This document shows, piece by piece, positions 22,674 to 32,208 of a stretch of DNA of 64,000 nucleotides. Source of the stretch: Marinobacter sp. es.042 (GTDB lineage Bacteria; Pseudomonadota; Gammaproteobacteria; Pseudomonadales; Oleiphilaceae); NCBI RefSeq assembly GCF_900188315.1, contig NZ_LT897781.1, forward strand, positions 248,001 through 312,000, written 5' to 3'. The position numbers were made by a program, and so were the translations under genes. The notes under the pieces are model-generated. The model ran no database searches. It saw only the letters and a program-made list of their open reading frames with translations, and was not told the DNA's origin. Positions within the stretch are counted from its first letter, which is position 1. Each line of letters opens with the position of its first letter.

Positions 22674-24494
22674 GTGAACGCCGAGATTTTTTTCGTCCTC
22701 ACACTGCTTGCGGCCACTGTCGGTCTTTTTCTGATCGACAGAATCCGTATGGATATGGTCGCGCTCCTGGTGGTCGCTGTGCTCGCCCTGTCCGGCTTGA
22801 TCTCACCCGCCGAAGCGGTCTCTGGCTTCGGTAACCCGCTGGTGGTGATGATCGCTGCCCTGTTTGTGGTAGGGGAAGGGCTTTTTCGGACCGGTGTTGC
22901 TGCAGCTGCAGGGCAGTGGTTGCTGCGGGTTGGTGGAACTGACGAGACCAGCCTGCTGGCTGTACTTATTCCGCTCATTGCGCTGCTCTCAGCCTTCATG
23001 AGCTCAACCGGCGCCGTAGCGCTATTGCTGCCTGTAGTACTGAGCATGGCCCGACGTTCAGGTATGAACCCGGCCCGCCTGCTGATTCCGCTGGCCTATG
23101 CTTCCCTGGTAGGAGGTATGCTGACGCTCATCGGAACGCCGCCCAATTTGGTGGTCGCCAGCCAGATGCGCGAATCGGGCATGACCCCTTTCGGATTTTT
23201 TGACTTCACGCCGATTGGCCTTGTCGTGCTGCTGGTGGCGGGACTCTACCTCATTTTCGTTGCCCGTCACTTGCTGCCCAACCGCGCCACGGAAAAACAC
23301 GGTGCAGCCCACCCTCCTCTGGCAGAACTTGCCGAACGCTACGACATTGCCGATCAGCTGCACCTGTTGAGGGTGCCGGCCAGCTCGGGGTTGGCCGGCA
23401 AAACCGCGGCTGAGGCGGGCCTGCGTACACACTACGAGGTCACGCTTTTTGGCATCCGGCGGGCGGGCAGATTGCTTTCCACTCTGGTGCCGGTTTTGTC
23501 TGAAACCCGCGCGGAGGCCGGCGACCGGCTGCTGGTGTATGGTTCGCCTGAAGCCGTTGAACAGTTGTGTCTAACGCAGCGCCTGTCGTCCCTGGGTTTT
23601 CCTGAGGGTGAAATGGAGCGGGTCCGGAAGGAGTTCGGGGTGGCAGAAGTAGCACTGCGACGAGGTTCGTCACTGATCGGGAAGACCCTCAAAGAGGGAC
23701 GCTTTCGTGAGCGGTTCCGGCTCAGTGTTATTGGTGTACGGCGGATGGGACAGCCGTTAGCTACGCGGTTTGGTGCCACACGCCTGGAAGAAAACGACAC
23801 ACTATTGCTGGCAGGTGGCTGGAACCGACTTCGTGAATTGCAGCAGGAGCGTGATTTTGTCCTGCTGGACACGCCCGAGGAAATGGAAGACGCGCCCAGC
23901 CACGGCCAGCGAGCCCCGCTGGCGCTGGCGATTATGCTCGGGATGCTGGTGCTGATGGTCAGCGGCCTGACATCGAACCTGACCGCTGTTCTGCTGGCTG
24001 CGCTGGTGATGATTGGCAGTGGCTGCCTGACACTGCCGGAAGCCTATCGATCCCTCAATGCCACCAGCCTCGTCCTGATTGCCGGACTGTTACCGCTGGC
24101 GCTGGCGATGGAACGAAGCGGTGCCCTGGCACTGATTGTGGACCAGCTTGTGGCGGGCCTAGGCGACGCCGGTCCCCGAGCCCTCTGCGTCAGCCTGTTT
24201 GTGCTGACATCTGTTTTCAGTCAGTTTATCTCCAATACTGCTACCACCGTGCTGGTGGCCCCCATTGCCATTGCCACCGCGCAGCAAATGGGGGTCAATC
24301 CCGAGCCGGTGCTAATGACTGTAGCCCTGGCGGCGTCCACTGCCTTTGCCACCCCCATTGCTTCGCCGGTCAATACCCTGGTGCTTGCGCCGGGAAACTA
24401 CCGTTTTCTCGATTTCGCCAAGGTAGGGGTGCCCCTGCAGCTGCTTGCCATGGGCGTGGTAATTTGGCTCACGCCGCTGTTTTTTCCGTTTTGA
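22674..24494 (+). CDS. SLC13-family permease with two TrkA-C domains
   Basis: A 606-residue membrane transporter of the divalent anion:sodium symporter/ArsB superfamily. N-terminal helices occupy residues ~1-200. Two RCK/TrkA-C domains lie at about 220-300 (LRTHYEVTLFGIRRAGRLL to AGDRLLVYG) and 320-395. A second helical block from about 415 ends with the SNTATTVLVAPIAIA loop. Such proteins carry sulfate, dicarboxylates or other anions. The start is probably GTG 22674, eight bases after AAGGA; a TTG two codons earlier is too close to that site. Close to the sulfur genes but separated by a non-coding stretch. Confidence 0.85.
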   Translation: MNAEIFFVLTLLAATVGLFLIDRIRMDMVALLVVAVLALSGLISPAEAVSGFGNPLVVMIAALFVVGEGLFRTGVAAAAGQWLLRVGGTDETSLLAVLIPLIALLSAFMSSTGAVALLLPVVLSMARRSGMNPARLLIPLAYASLVGGMLTLIGTPPNLVVASQMRESGMTPFGFFDFTPIGLVVLLVAGLYLIFVARHLLPNRATEKHGAAHPPLAELAERYDIADQLHLLRVPASSGLAGKTAAEAGLRTHYEVTLFGIRRAGRLLSTLVPVLSETRAEAGDRLLVYGSPEAVEQLCLTQRLSSLGFPEGEMERVRKEFGVAEVALRRGSSLIGKTLKEGRFRERFRLSVIGVRRMGQPLATRFGATRLEENDTLLLAGGWNRLRELQQERDFVLLDTPEEMEDAPSHGQRAPLALAIMLGMLVLMVSGLTSNLTAVLLAALVMIGSGCLTLPEAYRSLNATSLVLIAGLLPLALAMERSGALALIVDQLVAGLGDAGPRALCVSLFVLTSVFSQFISNTATTVLVAPIAIATAQQMGVNPEPVLMTVALAASTAFATPIASPVNTLVLAPGNYRFLDFAKVGVPLQLLAMGVVIWLTPLFFPF

Positions 24495-24834
24495 AGTCTC
24501 TCCCTTAAGCCTTCTTCATCTCTCCCAAAGACGCCCTCGCAGTGAGCGCGGGCGCATTCGCGACGGAAAGTTGGGCTTGCATCAGGCCTTCCGTAATTTT
24601 TGAGTTCAGCCTTTTTTCGTTGCGTCATGCGTGGAAGTTACACCCTATGAATTCAGACCTTTTGCGACAAAGATAGCGCCTGCTCTGAAAAGACCAGAAA
24701 CACGATAATTAAAATTGAATAGCGTCAAGCAAACCCTTGAGTGACTGGTTGTAAAAAGAACCTCTAGTTCGGACAGTCAGTGCAAAGCGCCTTCGGAACA
24801 ATAGTTCCAGTACCGAAGGCGCGGATTTGGCTAG
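24495..24834. other. Non-coding stretch
   Basis: About 340 bases with no gene I can support. It holds only AT-rich sequence and the terminator hairpin of the cupin gene at its right end. Confidence 0.5.
24787..24822 (-). terminator. Terminator-like hairpin after cupin gene
   Basis: GCGCCTTCGG (24787-24796) pairs perfectly with CCGAAGGCGC (24813-24822) across a 16-base loop, 13 bases past the cupin stop on the minus strand. It is followed by only a short T run, so termination strength is uncertain. Confidence 0.6.
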
Positions 24835-25215
24835 TTATGACTCATCTGCGTCCGCCTCTCCTTTGGTTTCATGCTCGGTTCCAGGCGCATGTTCGGGAGG
24901 GCAGTAGGTTGTATAGAGCTTGAGCATTTCACTGCCCGTGTTGCGGAAATTATGATAAACCCCGGACGGCACAATGCTGACATCACCCGCTTTAACACGC
25001 ACTGTGGTTTCTCCGATGTTGGCCTCGCCGTTGCCCTCAACGAAGTAGAGTAGCTGGTCATGCCCCTCGTGAACTTCCCCACCGATTTCTCCACCCGGGG
25101 GGATAGCCATAAGCACGAGTTGGGTGTTTTCTCCCGTCCAGAGGACCTGTCGGAACTCTTCGTTTTCCTTTGCCATTTCCACGATGGGAAGGGTGGTTTG
25201 TCTAACTTCTTTCAT
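24835..25215 (-). CDS. Cupin-domain protein
   Basis: A 126-residue single-cupin protein. Motif 1 is EVHEGHDQLLYFVEGNGEA (about residues 46-64) with two metal-binding histidines and a glutamate. Motif 2 is PSGVYHNFRNTG (about 83-94). The C-terminus is acidic and low-complexity. The fold is shared by isomerases, dioxygenases and binding proteins, so the reaction cannot be named. ATG 25215 has GGGAG eight bases upstream. It lies 73 bases after cioB on the same strand and may be the last gene of the sulfide/CIO unit. Confidence 0.75.
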   Translation of the reverse strand: MKEVRQTTLPIVEMAKENEEFRQVLWTGENTQLVLMAIPPGGEIGGEVHEGHDQLLYFVEGNGEANIGETTVRVKAGDVSIVPSGVYHNFRNTGSEMLKLYTTYCPPEHAPGTEHETKGEADADES

Positions 25216-25288
25216 GATTTTGGCTCCCGAATGAGATTGATGATTCGATGTTTTGACGAATCGGATAAAATTTAATCTTTAGGCCTCA

Positions 25289-26290
25289 TCAGTGATATCC
25301 CTCGCCGGCACGGACCTTGCCCCGGAAGACCCAGTAGGTCCACGCGGTATAGGCCAACACGATCGGGATTACGAACAGCAGGCCCAACAGCAGGAACAGC
25401 TGGGATTCGTAGGCAGACGCGGCGTCCCAGAGGGTGTATTCCGGCGGAACCACATACGGCCAGCGGCTGACCACCAGGCCCAGGTAGGTGGTTATGAACA
25501 GCCCCATGGTGGCGACGAACGGCATGCCGTCCCGGCGATCACGCACCGAACGATAAATCTGGATAGCGCACAGCAGTGTAAGAACCGGCAGAATCCAGAT
25601 AATGCTCAGGTTAGAGAACCAGCGCTCACGGACCATTTCGTCCACGAACGGTGTCCAGACTCCAATGATGCCAAAGACAACCAGCACCGCCAGCAGCAGA
25701 GGCACGGTGATCTTGTAGGCCCACTGCTGCAGGTAACCCTCGGTTTTCATGATTAGCCAGGTGGAACCCAGCAGGGCGTAGCCGGCCAGCATTCCCAGAC
25801 CCGTCAGCACGGTGAACGGCGTGAGCCAGTCCAATGCGCCACCTACATAAACGCCGTTGGCGGTTTCGAAACCCTGGATATAGGCGCCGACGACAGCGCC
25901 CTGAGCGAAAGACGCAACGGTTGAACCGCCTGCAAAGGCCCAGTTCCAGAGATACCGCGAGGTGCGGGCCTTGAACCGGAACTCGAACGCCACGCCCCGG
26001 AAAATCAGACCGGCCAGCAGCAGGAACACACCAATGTACAGTGCCGGCAGGAAGATGGAATACACCATCGGGAAGGCAGCAAGAAGGCCGGCACCACCCA
26101 GCACCAGCCAGGTTTCGTTACCGTCCCACACCGGCGCCACCGAGTTCATCATGGTGTCCCGGGCTTCCTCATTCGGGGCGAAAGGAAAGAGAATTCCGAC
26201 GCCCAGATCGAAGCCGTCCATCAACACATACATGATGATGCCGAAGCCAATAATGAATGCCCAGATAAGAGGCAGATCAAACAGTTCCAT
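25289..26290 (-). CDS. cioB: Cytochrome bd-type (cyanide-insensitive) ubiquinol oxidase subunit II
   Basis: A 333-residue membrane protein with about eight or nine helices and the CydB family opening (LIWAFIIGFGIIMYVLMDGFDLGVGILFPF) and GNETWLVLGGAGLLAAFP block. It pairs with the subunit I encoded two bases upstream to form a quinol oxidase that reduces O2 without pumping protons. The short length and partner type indicate the cyanide-insensitive (CIO) subgroup. ATG 26290 has GGGAG nine bases upstream. No cydX-like small gene follows. Confidence 0.93.
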   Translation of the reverse strand: MELFDLPLIWAFIIGFGIIMYVLMDGFDLGVGILFPFAPNEEARDTMMNSVAPVWDGNETWLVLGGAGLLAAFPMVYSIFLPALYIGVFLLLAGLIFRGVAFEFRFKARTSRYLWNWAFAGGSTVASFAQGAVVGAYIQGFETANGVYVGGALDWLTPFTVLTGLGMLAGYALLGSTWLIMKTEGYLQQWAYKITVPLLLAVLVVFGIIGVWTPFVDEMVRERWFSNLSIIWILPVLTLLCAIQIYRSVRDRRDGMPFVATMGLFITTYLGLVVSRWPYVVPPEYTLWDAASAYESQLFLLLGLLFVIPIVLAYTAWTYWVFRGKVRAGEGYH

Positions 26291-26292
26291 AG

Positions 26293-27726
26293 TCAGTGCG
26301 CTCCCTGTCCCGTGGTGTTACCTGGAATTTCGTTTTCTTCTGGTTCGAGCGGTACATGAGCGGCTGAGAGGGGTCGCTTGGGACGTTCCGCTTCGTGCTC
26401 ATCTTCGTCGTGACGATCCTCCAGACCGACGTAGAGTACTCGCATCAGATAGTACACGCCGGCGGAGAACACCAGAGCGTAGACCACGACATAGCCGATA
26501 AGTGTGAACAGAGCCATACCACCGGTCAATGACGGGGTTAGGGCTTCGGCCTGGGTCATCTGGCCGTACACCAGCCAGGGCGCCCGACCTACCTCGGTCA
26601 CAAACCAGCCGGTCAGCACCGCAAAGAAGGGTGCAATGCTCATAAAGCGCATGCCCTGAAGGAACCAGTTGGTGCGCCAGTATCGACCGCCGGCACGAAG
26701 AACCAGTCCGGTAACCGCGAAGGCGATCATCAGCAAGCCAATGCCCACCATGATGCGGAACGACCAAAACACGATTGCGACGGGCGGCTGCTCTTCAACC
26801 GGCACCGCGCTTACGCCCGGTACTTCACCGTCCCATTCGTGGGTGAGGATGAAACTGGCAAGACTCGGAATGCCAATCTCAAACAGGTTGCGCTGGTTTT
26901 CCTGATCGGGAATGGCAAACAGCAGCAACGGCACATTGCGGGAGGTTTCCCAGTTGCCTTCCATGGCCGCTACTTTGGTCGGCTGGTGCTCCAGAGTGCT
27001 CAGGCCATGGAAATCCCCCAGGACTGCCTGTGCAGGGGCAATGAACAGCAACAGCCAAAGACACATGGACAACGCTTTCTTGTTCGCCTCAACCTCGCGG
27101 CCGCGCAGCAGGTACCAGGCGCTTACACCGGCCACCACAAAGCCACCGGTCAGGAAGGAGGCCAGTGCCATGTGGGCGAAGCGGTAGGGGAAAGAGGGAT
27201 TGAAGAGCGCCTCGCTCCAGGAAGTGACGTAGAACACCCCATCACGGAGCTCGGTGCCCGCCGGAGTCTGCATCCAGCTGTTGGCCGAGAGAATCCAGAA
27301 CGACGAAATAAAGGTGCCGGTGGCAACCATGATAGCGGCAAACAGGTGAACACCAGCGGGCACCTTGTCGCGACCAAACAGGAGCACCCCGAGGAACGCC
27401 GCTTCCAGGAAGAACGCGGTCACCACCTCATAACTGAGAACAGGGCCCAGGAAGTTGGCAGACGCCTGGGCAAAGTTACTCCAGTTGGTTCCGAACTGGA
27501 ACGACATCACGATGCCCGAGACCACCCCCATGCCAAACACCACGGCGAACACCTTGGTCCAGAAGGCCGATAGCTTAACCCAAACCGGGTTCTCGGTTTT
27601 GAAGGCCAGCCCTTCGAGTACCGCAATGTAAGAAGCAAGGCCGATGGTAAACACCGGAAAAATGGCATGAAAGGACACTACAAACGCGAACTGGATTCTT
27701 GAAAGAATCAGGGGATCTAATTCCAT
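26293..27726 (-). CDS. cioA: Cytochrome bd-type (cyanide-insensitive) ubiquinol oxidase subunit I
   Basis: A 477-residue haem-bearing subunit. The start is MELDPLILSRIQFAFVVSFH, where the His is the expected haem b595 ligand. GREVE (near residue 190) is the conserved quinol-side motif. The Q loop is short and the total length is near 480, both typical of CIO rather than E. coli CydA (522 residues). bd oxidases resist cyanide and sulfide. ATG 27726 follows GGAG by nine bases; a frame open to 27747 adds seven residues without a better site. It begins 34 bases after the SulP stop, in the same run as the sulfide genes. Confidence 0.93.
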   Translation of the reverse strand: MELDPLILSRIQFAFVVSFHAIFPVFTIGLASYIAVLEGLAFKTENPVWVKLSAFWTKVFAVVFGMGVVSGIVMSFQFGTNWSNFAQASANFLGPVLSYEVVTAFFLEAAFLGVLLFGRDKVPAGVHLFAAIMVATGTFISSFWILSANSWMQTPAGTELRDGVFYVTSWSEALFNPSFPYRFAHMALASFLTGGFVVAGVSAWYLLRGREVEANKKALSMCLWLLLFIAPAQAVLGDFHGLSTLEHQPTKVAAMEGNWETSRNVPLLLFAIPDQENQRNLFEIGIPSLASFILTHEWDGEVPGVSAVPVEEQPPVAIVFWSFRIMVGIGLLMIAFAVTGLVLRAGGRYWRTNWFLQGMRFMSIAPFFAVLTGWFVTEVGRAPWLVYGQMTQAEALTPSLTGGMALFTLIGYVVVYALVFSAGVYYLMRVLYVGLEDRHDEDEHEAERPKRPLSAAHVPLEPEENEIPGNTTGQGAH

Positions 27727-27760
27727 AGCGCGTACTCCAGTAGACACATAGGTGGTAAGA

Positions 27761-29521
27761 CTATTGGGTTGAGGTTGCAGCCAGGTGTAGCTTGTCTCTT
27801 CCCAAATATGGTGAATGAGCGAGTGCTTTCCACGCGTGGTAAGTACTCATGAAGATCTGTCCAGACAATTCTTCGCAGAAATGCGTTCGGCTCAGGCTAT
27901 CCATAACCGGCCCCTTAACCTCAGCCAGATGAAGCACGATGCCTGAATCTTTCATCCGACTGTTGATTGCCTCCAGGCTCTCCAGCGCGGATGCGTCAAT
28001 CACGTTCACGGCCTGGCAAGCCAGAACCAGATTCTTCACCTGAGGGTTGTTGGCAATGAGCTCCAGTATGGTTTCTTCCAGGTAGCGGGCATTGGCGAAG
28101 TAGAGACTCTCATCGACGCGAAGTACGACCGTTTCATCATCCGTCTCGACCCGGTGGCGCTCAACGTTCCGAAAATGTTCGGTACCGGGTACAAGCCCAA
28201 CCACGGCACTGTGAGGGCGACTTGTACGGTAAAGGTAGAGGCCTATCGAGAGCCCGACACCGGCAAGGATGCCAGCCTCAACGCCTTCAACCAGCGTCAG
28301 GAGGATGGTTGCAAACATCGCCACGAAGTCGGCTTTCGAGTAGTTAAAGGTCCGACGGATTGCGTCGATATCGATAAGCGTGCTCACTGCAATCATGATG
28401 GTCGCTGCCAGCGTCGCCTTGGGCAGAAACGCGAGAACTCCTGTGAGCGTTAGGGTCGCCAGGGCAATGCCGACCGCTGTGAACATGCCGGCCAACGGTG
28501 TTTGTGCACCCGCCTCAAAGTTCACGACAGAACGTGAGAAACCACCGGAAACCGGAGACCCACCGCTGACGCCGGCGCCCACATTGGCCAATCCCAGTGC
28601 AATTAGCTCGGAGTTAGGATCAATTCTCTGGCGTCTTTTGGAGGCCAGCGTCTGCGCGACTGAAACAGATTCCACGAACCCGACCAGACTGATCAGAATG
28701 GCGGCCGGAACCAGGGTGGCCCAGATGTCGAATTCCAGTGGCGGAAGGCTGATGTCGGGAAGACCGCTTGGCACCTTGCCAACCAGATTGACACCGGCAC
28801 TCCCTAGGTTGAGTTGCCAGGCCAGGGCGGTCGTTACGATCACGGCAGAAACCGGTGCCGCTTTTGCAATCAAATCCGCTGACCGCGTAGGCAGGCCAAA
28901 GCCGGAAAGAGTCTTTTTGAGGTATTTCCGGCAAAGAAAAAGGTAAAGCAGCGTGCCACCACCGATCGTCAATGTAACAAGGTTGGTTGCAGGCAAATCT
29001 CTGACGAGATTGCCTACCATTTCCAGGAGCGTGTGACCGCCGCCCTGAATGCCCAGAATATGGCCAAGCTGGCTCCCGGCAATGAGTACGCCTGATGCCG
29101 TTACGAAGCCGGAGATCACAGGGTGGCTCAGGAAGTTGGCCATGAACCCCAGCCTCAGAAGGCCCATGGCAAAGAGGATCAGCCCGGAGAGTGTGGCCAA
29201 CACCAGAGCTGCGCCAACATATTCCGGAGAGCCAATTACCGCGATACCGCCAAGCGCCGACGCTGTCATAAGAGACGCGACCGCCACGGGACCTACCGCG
29301 AGAGTCGCGCTGGTGCCAAATATGGCATAGACCACGAGGGGGATCATGCTGGCGTAGAGGCCAACTTCGGGCGGCAGCCCGGCCAACAAGGCATATGCCA
29401 GAGCCTGGGGGACGAGCATGAGCGTTACGATAACCGCCGCGAGGCCGTCGCTGATCAACGCATCCGAACGATAGCCTTTCAGCCAGTTGATGATCGGCAG
29501 GTAGGCACCAGGATTTTTCAC
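27761..29521 (-). CDS. SulP-family inorganic anion transporter with STAS domain
   Basis: A 586-residue transporter. About 12 membrane helices span residues ~20-430, with the SulP signature VPQALAYALLAGLPPEVGLYASMIPL (about 37-62). A cytoplasmic STAS domain follows at about 455-570 (LACQAVNVIDASALESLEAIN). SulP proteins carry sulfate, bicarbonate or related anions; here, between sqr and cioA, export or import of sulfate or another sulfur oxyanion is plausible. The start is GTG 29521 with GGGAGG six bases upstream. It follows the sqr stop by 12 bases. Confidence 0.9.
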   Translation of the reverse strand: MKNPGAYLPIINWLKGYRSDALISDGLAAVIVTLMLVPQALAYALLAGLPPEVGLYASMIPLVVYAIFGTSATLAVGPVAVASLMTASALGGIAVIGSPEYVGAALVLATLSGLILFAMGLLRLGFMANFLSHPVISGFVTASGVLIAGSQLGHILGIQGGGHTLLEMVGNLVRDLPATNLVTLTIGGGTLLYLFLCRKYLKKTLSGFGLPTRSADLIAKAAPVSAVIVTTALAWQLNLGSAGVNLVGKVPSGLPDISLPPLEFDIWATLVPAAILISLVGFVESVSVAQTLASKRRQRIDPNSELIALGLANVGAGVSGGSPVSGGFSRSVVNFEAGAQTPLAGMFTAVGIALATLTLTGVLAFLPKATLAATIMIAVSTLIDIDAIRRTFNYSKADFVAMFATILLTLVEGVEAGILAGVGLSIGLYLYRTSRPHSAVVGLVPGTEHFRNVERHRVETDDETVVLRVDESLYFANARYLEETILELIANNPQVKNLVLACQAVNVIDASALESLEAINSRMKDSGIVLHLAEVKGPVMDSLSRTHFCEELSGQIFMSTYHAWKALAHSPYLGRDKLHLAATSTQ

Positions 29522-29533
29522 AATTTACCTCCC

Positions 29534-30796
29534 TTAAGCATCACGGACGGCCGGCGCAGCCATCCATTCGCGCCCTTTTAGCATCCCGTTCCAATAGAGC
29601 CATGGAAGCTGTTTGGCTTTCAGGAACCAGGCCATCCTTGTGGCTTTGGTTCCATCATTGATCCATTTCGGAAAACTGGGCTGGAGCGTGCCACCGTAGC
29701 CAAACTCAGCAAGAACGATTCGGCCCCTCTCAACGGTCAGCGGGCAGGACCCATAACCGAGGTAGGCTGCAGTTAAAGGACGATCATGAAGGGTTTGCAC
29801 GACGTTCTGCGCAACCACCGGTGCTTGTTTCCTTACCGCCGCCATCGTCTTCGAGTTAGGTGTACCGCTTGCGTCGCCGAGGCCGAAAATCGTGGGGAAC
29901 TGTTTATGCTGCAGTGTTTCCGAATCGAGGTCTAACCAGCCTTCAGAATTGGCCAGACCGGATTGCTCGATAAACGAAGGGGGGCATTGCGGAGGCACGA
30001 CATGAAGCATATCGAACGGAACCTCGATTTGGTGCTGTCCTTGGGCCGTAGTTTTCAAGAACCGGGCAATACGGTTCGGGCCGTCAACGCTCAGTAGTCG
30101 CTCGTCAAAGCAAAGATCGATCCCGTAAAGGTCTATGTATCGTTGTAGCTCGGGGACGTAGTCCTCGACGCCAAAAAGTACCTTTCCGGCCGAATGATAA
30201 GAAACTTTGATATTGTCCAATCGATGGTTACGGCGCCATTGATCCGCCGACAGGTACATGGCCTTTTGTGGTGCCCCGGCGCATTTGATGGGCATCGGTG
30301 GCTGAACGAAAACGGCGTTACCTTTCTCTAGCTCCTGTACCAGTGACCAGGTGTAGGGTGCGAGATCATAACGGTAATTCGAGGTGACACCGTGTTGACC
30401 AAGGGTATCCTCAAGGCCTTCTATGGCGCCCCAGTTGAGAACCAGGCCGGGTGCAATAACAAGGCGACTGTAACCAACCGAGTTACCGTCTGACAGCAGG
30501 ACCGTTTGTGCCTTGGGATCAACGATTTCGGCAGCCGCCCGATACCAGGTGCAGTTTTTCGGGATAACCGATTCTGCCATCCGACGCGTGCTCTCAGCAG
30601 AAAAAACACCACCGCCAACCATGGTCCAGCCCGGCTGGTAATCGTGAGTTTCGCTGGGATCAATAACCGCGATATCCAGGTCTCCCTGACGTTTCAAAAG
30701 GCTGGAAGCGGTCGCAATGCCGCCGGCTCCAGCACCGATAATTACAACGTCGTGGTGTCTGTGATTTGTTGCGGACTCAGGTTTGGAAAAAGACAT
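29534..30796 (-). CDS. sqr: Sulfide:quinone oxidoreductase
   Basis: A 420-residue FAD enzyme. The Rossmann motif VVIIGAGAGGIATASSLL starts near residue 17. Cysteines expected for SQR catalysis appear in PIKCAGAPQKAMYL (about 166-179) and GYGSCPLTVERG (about 350). These two blocks match the type II (SQOR-like) group. The enzyme oxidises sulfide to protein-bound persulfide and passes electrons to quinone. Its neighbours, a persulfide dioxygenase and a sulfurtransferase-like protein upstream and a quinol oxidase downstream, complete a route from sulfide to sulfite and O2. ATG 30796 follows GGAGAG by ten bases. Confidence 0.9.
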   Translation of the reverse strand: MSFSKPESATNHRHHDVVIIGAGAGGIATASSLLKRQGDLDIAVIDPSETHDYQPGWTMVGGGVFSAESTRRMAESVIPKNCTWYRAAAEIVDPKAQTVLLSDGNSVGYSRLVIAPGLVLNWGAIEGLEDTLGQHGVTSNYRYDLAPYTWSLVQELEKGNAVFVQPPMPIKCAGAPQKAMYLSADQWRRNHRLDNIKVSYHSAGKVLFGVEDYVPELQRYIDLYGIDLCFDERLLSVDGPNRIARFLKTTAQGQHQIEVPFDMLHVVPPQCPPSFIEQSGLANSEGWLDLDSETLQHKQFPTIFGLGDASGTPNSKTMAAVRKQAPVVAQNVVQTLHDRPLTAAYLGYGSCPLTVERGRIVLAEFGYGGTLQPSFPKWINDGTKATRMAWFLKAKQLPWLYWNGMLKGREWMAAPAVRDA

Positions 30797-30859
30797 GTAA
30801 GGATACTCTCCGTTCGCTTCGAGGACCTCCTTGTCCGCATTAGTAAGTCATGACTGGCA

Positions 30860-31276
30860 TCATTGCCCCAGCAGATCCTTGATCGGCTGAGGATCATGTC
30901 CGGCTTCATGGGCCGCTGTCAGAAGATCCGGGATGTTGCACGTTGGGCTCATTGCGCGGCTCTGAGCCCACATGTGGACCGCTCGGCGACCGGTCCTGCA
31001 GAACGCCAGAATGGGCGAGGCTGATGTATCGAGGGCTTTTCCAAACGCCTCGATATCGCGTTGCGGGTACTCACCCGATGCGACGGGAATGCTCACCCAT
31101 TCCAGGCCCTGGGCCTCGGCAGCTTCGGCGTAGGCTCGTTCGCCCTCGTAATCCTCTTCACTCTCCCTGCGATTGCATATGACAGTCCGGAATCCTTGCT
31201 CTTGGACTTCGCGCATGTCCTCGGGATAGACCGCGTCTGCAACGGCAAATTCGGGTTCAAGAAATTGAATTTTCAT
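30860..31276 (-). CDS. DUF442/TIGR01244-family putative sulfurtransferase
   Basis: A 138-residue protein with the DUF442 (beta-lactamase-hydrolase-like N-terminal) fold related to dual-specificity phosphatases and rhodaneses. The active-site loop is FCRTGRRAVHMW (about residues 92-103), with Cys as the likely nucleophile that takes a persulfide sulfur. In some bacteria this domain is fused to a persulfide dioxygenase (Blh); here the dioxygenase is a separate gene 13 bases upstream. It probably moves sulfane sulfur between SQR and the dioxygenase. ATG 31276 follows CGGAG by seven bases. Confidence 0.82.
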   Translation of the reverse strand: MKIQFLEPEFAVADAVYPEDMREVQEQGFRTVICNRRESEEDYEGERAYAEAAEAQGLEWVSIPVASGEYPQRDIEAFGKALDTSASPILAFCRTGRRAVHMWAQSRAMSPTCNIPDLLTAAHEAGHDPQPIKDLLGQ

Positions 31277-31289
31277 CTCGGTGCTCCGT

Positions 31290-32156
31290 TTAGAACAGGT
31301 TAATGGGGACCTTCAGATAGACCTGGCCGTTTTCCTCGGGGACCGGCATTTCGCCCGCACGCATATTGACTTGAACAGACGGCAGGATCAGGCGAGGCAT
31401 GTTCAGCGTGGCATCTCGCTCTGTTCGGAGAACGACAAAATCCTGCTCGCTCATACCCTCGCCAACGTGGATGTTATTAGCCCTTTGCTCAGCCACGGTC
31501 GTTTCGTGCACAAACTCATCACGACCCGCGGCTTTGTAGTCATGGCAAAGAAAAATGCGGGTTTCTCCCGGCAGCGCCAGCACCTTCTGGATAGACTGAT
31601 ACAAGGTATGCGCATCGCCTCCCGGGAAATCACACCGTGCTGTTCCGGAATCCGGTGCAAAGATGGTGTCGCCAACAAAAGCAGCGTCGCCGATCACGTA
31701 GGTCAGACAAGCCGGGGTATGGCCAGGTGTGTGCAATATTTGGGCATCAAGATCGCCAATCCTGAATGTATCGCCTTCCTTGAACAGGCGATCGAACTGG
31801 CTGCCGTCTCGGGCAAACTCTGTTCCGGCATTGAACGCTTTACCGAAAACTTCCTGGACCTCAACGATTTTCTCGCCGATGCCTGTTTTCCCGCCAAGCT
31901 GTTCGTGCAGGTAGGGGGCCGCTGAGAGATGGTCGGCGTGCACATGGGTTTCGAGGATCCATTCAACGGTCAGCTGGTTGTTCCTGACGTACTCGATAAT
32001 CTCATCGGCGGAGCGAACATCGGTACGCCCGGCGGCGTAGTCGAAATCCAGAACAGAATCGATGATGGCGCAAGCCGAGCTGTCTGGATCCTGAACAATG
32101 TAACTGAATGTGTTGGTTGGTTCGTCAAAGAAATGAGTGACTAAAGGATGCTTCAT
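31290..32156 (-). CDS. Persulfide dioxygenase (MBL fold, ETHE1/Blh-like)
   Basis: A 288-residue metallo-beta-lactamase-fold protein. The metal motif is ETHVHADHLSAAPYL (about residues 55-69), with later ligands in TPGHTPAC and the second-shell DTIF. ETHE1-like enzymes use one iron to oxidise glutathione persulfide to sulfite with O2. The opening KHPLVTHFFDEPTNTFSYIVQDPDSS is typical of Blh-type dioxygenases. Two ATGs occur (32162, 32156); 32156 is preferred because it lies eight to nine bases after GGAGG. It heads the minus-strand sulfide operon. A second copy is at 36246-37154. Confidence 0.9.
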   Translation of the reverse strand: MKHPLVTHFFDEPTNTFSYIVQDPDSSACAIIDSVLDFDYAAGRTDVRSADEIIEYVRNNQLTVEWILETHVHADHLSAAPYLHEQLGGKTGIGEKIVEVQEVFGKAFNAGTEFARDGSQFDRLFKEGDTFRIGDLDAQILHTPGHTPACLTYVIGDAAFVGDTIFAPDSGTARCDFPGGDAHTLYQSIQKVLALPGETRIFLCHDYKAAGRDEFVHETTVAEQRANNIHVGEGMSEQDFVVLRTERDATLNMPRLILPSVQVNMRAGEMPVPEENGQVYLKVPINLF

Positions 32157-32208
32157 GGTCATGACCTCCACTAAGGGGCTTGTTGAACCTTGGAAGAGAC
32201 TTTAACAA

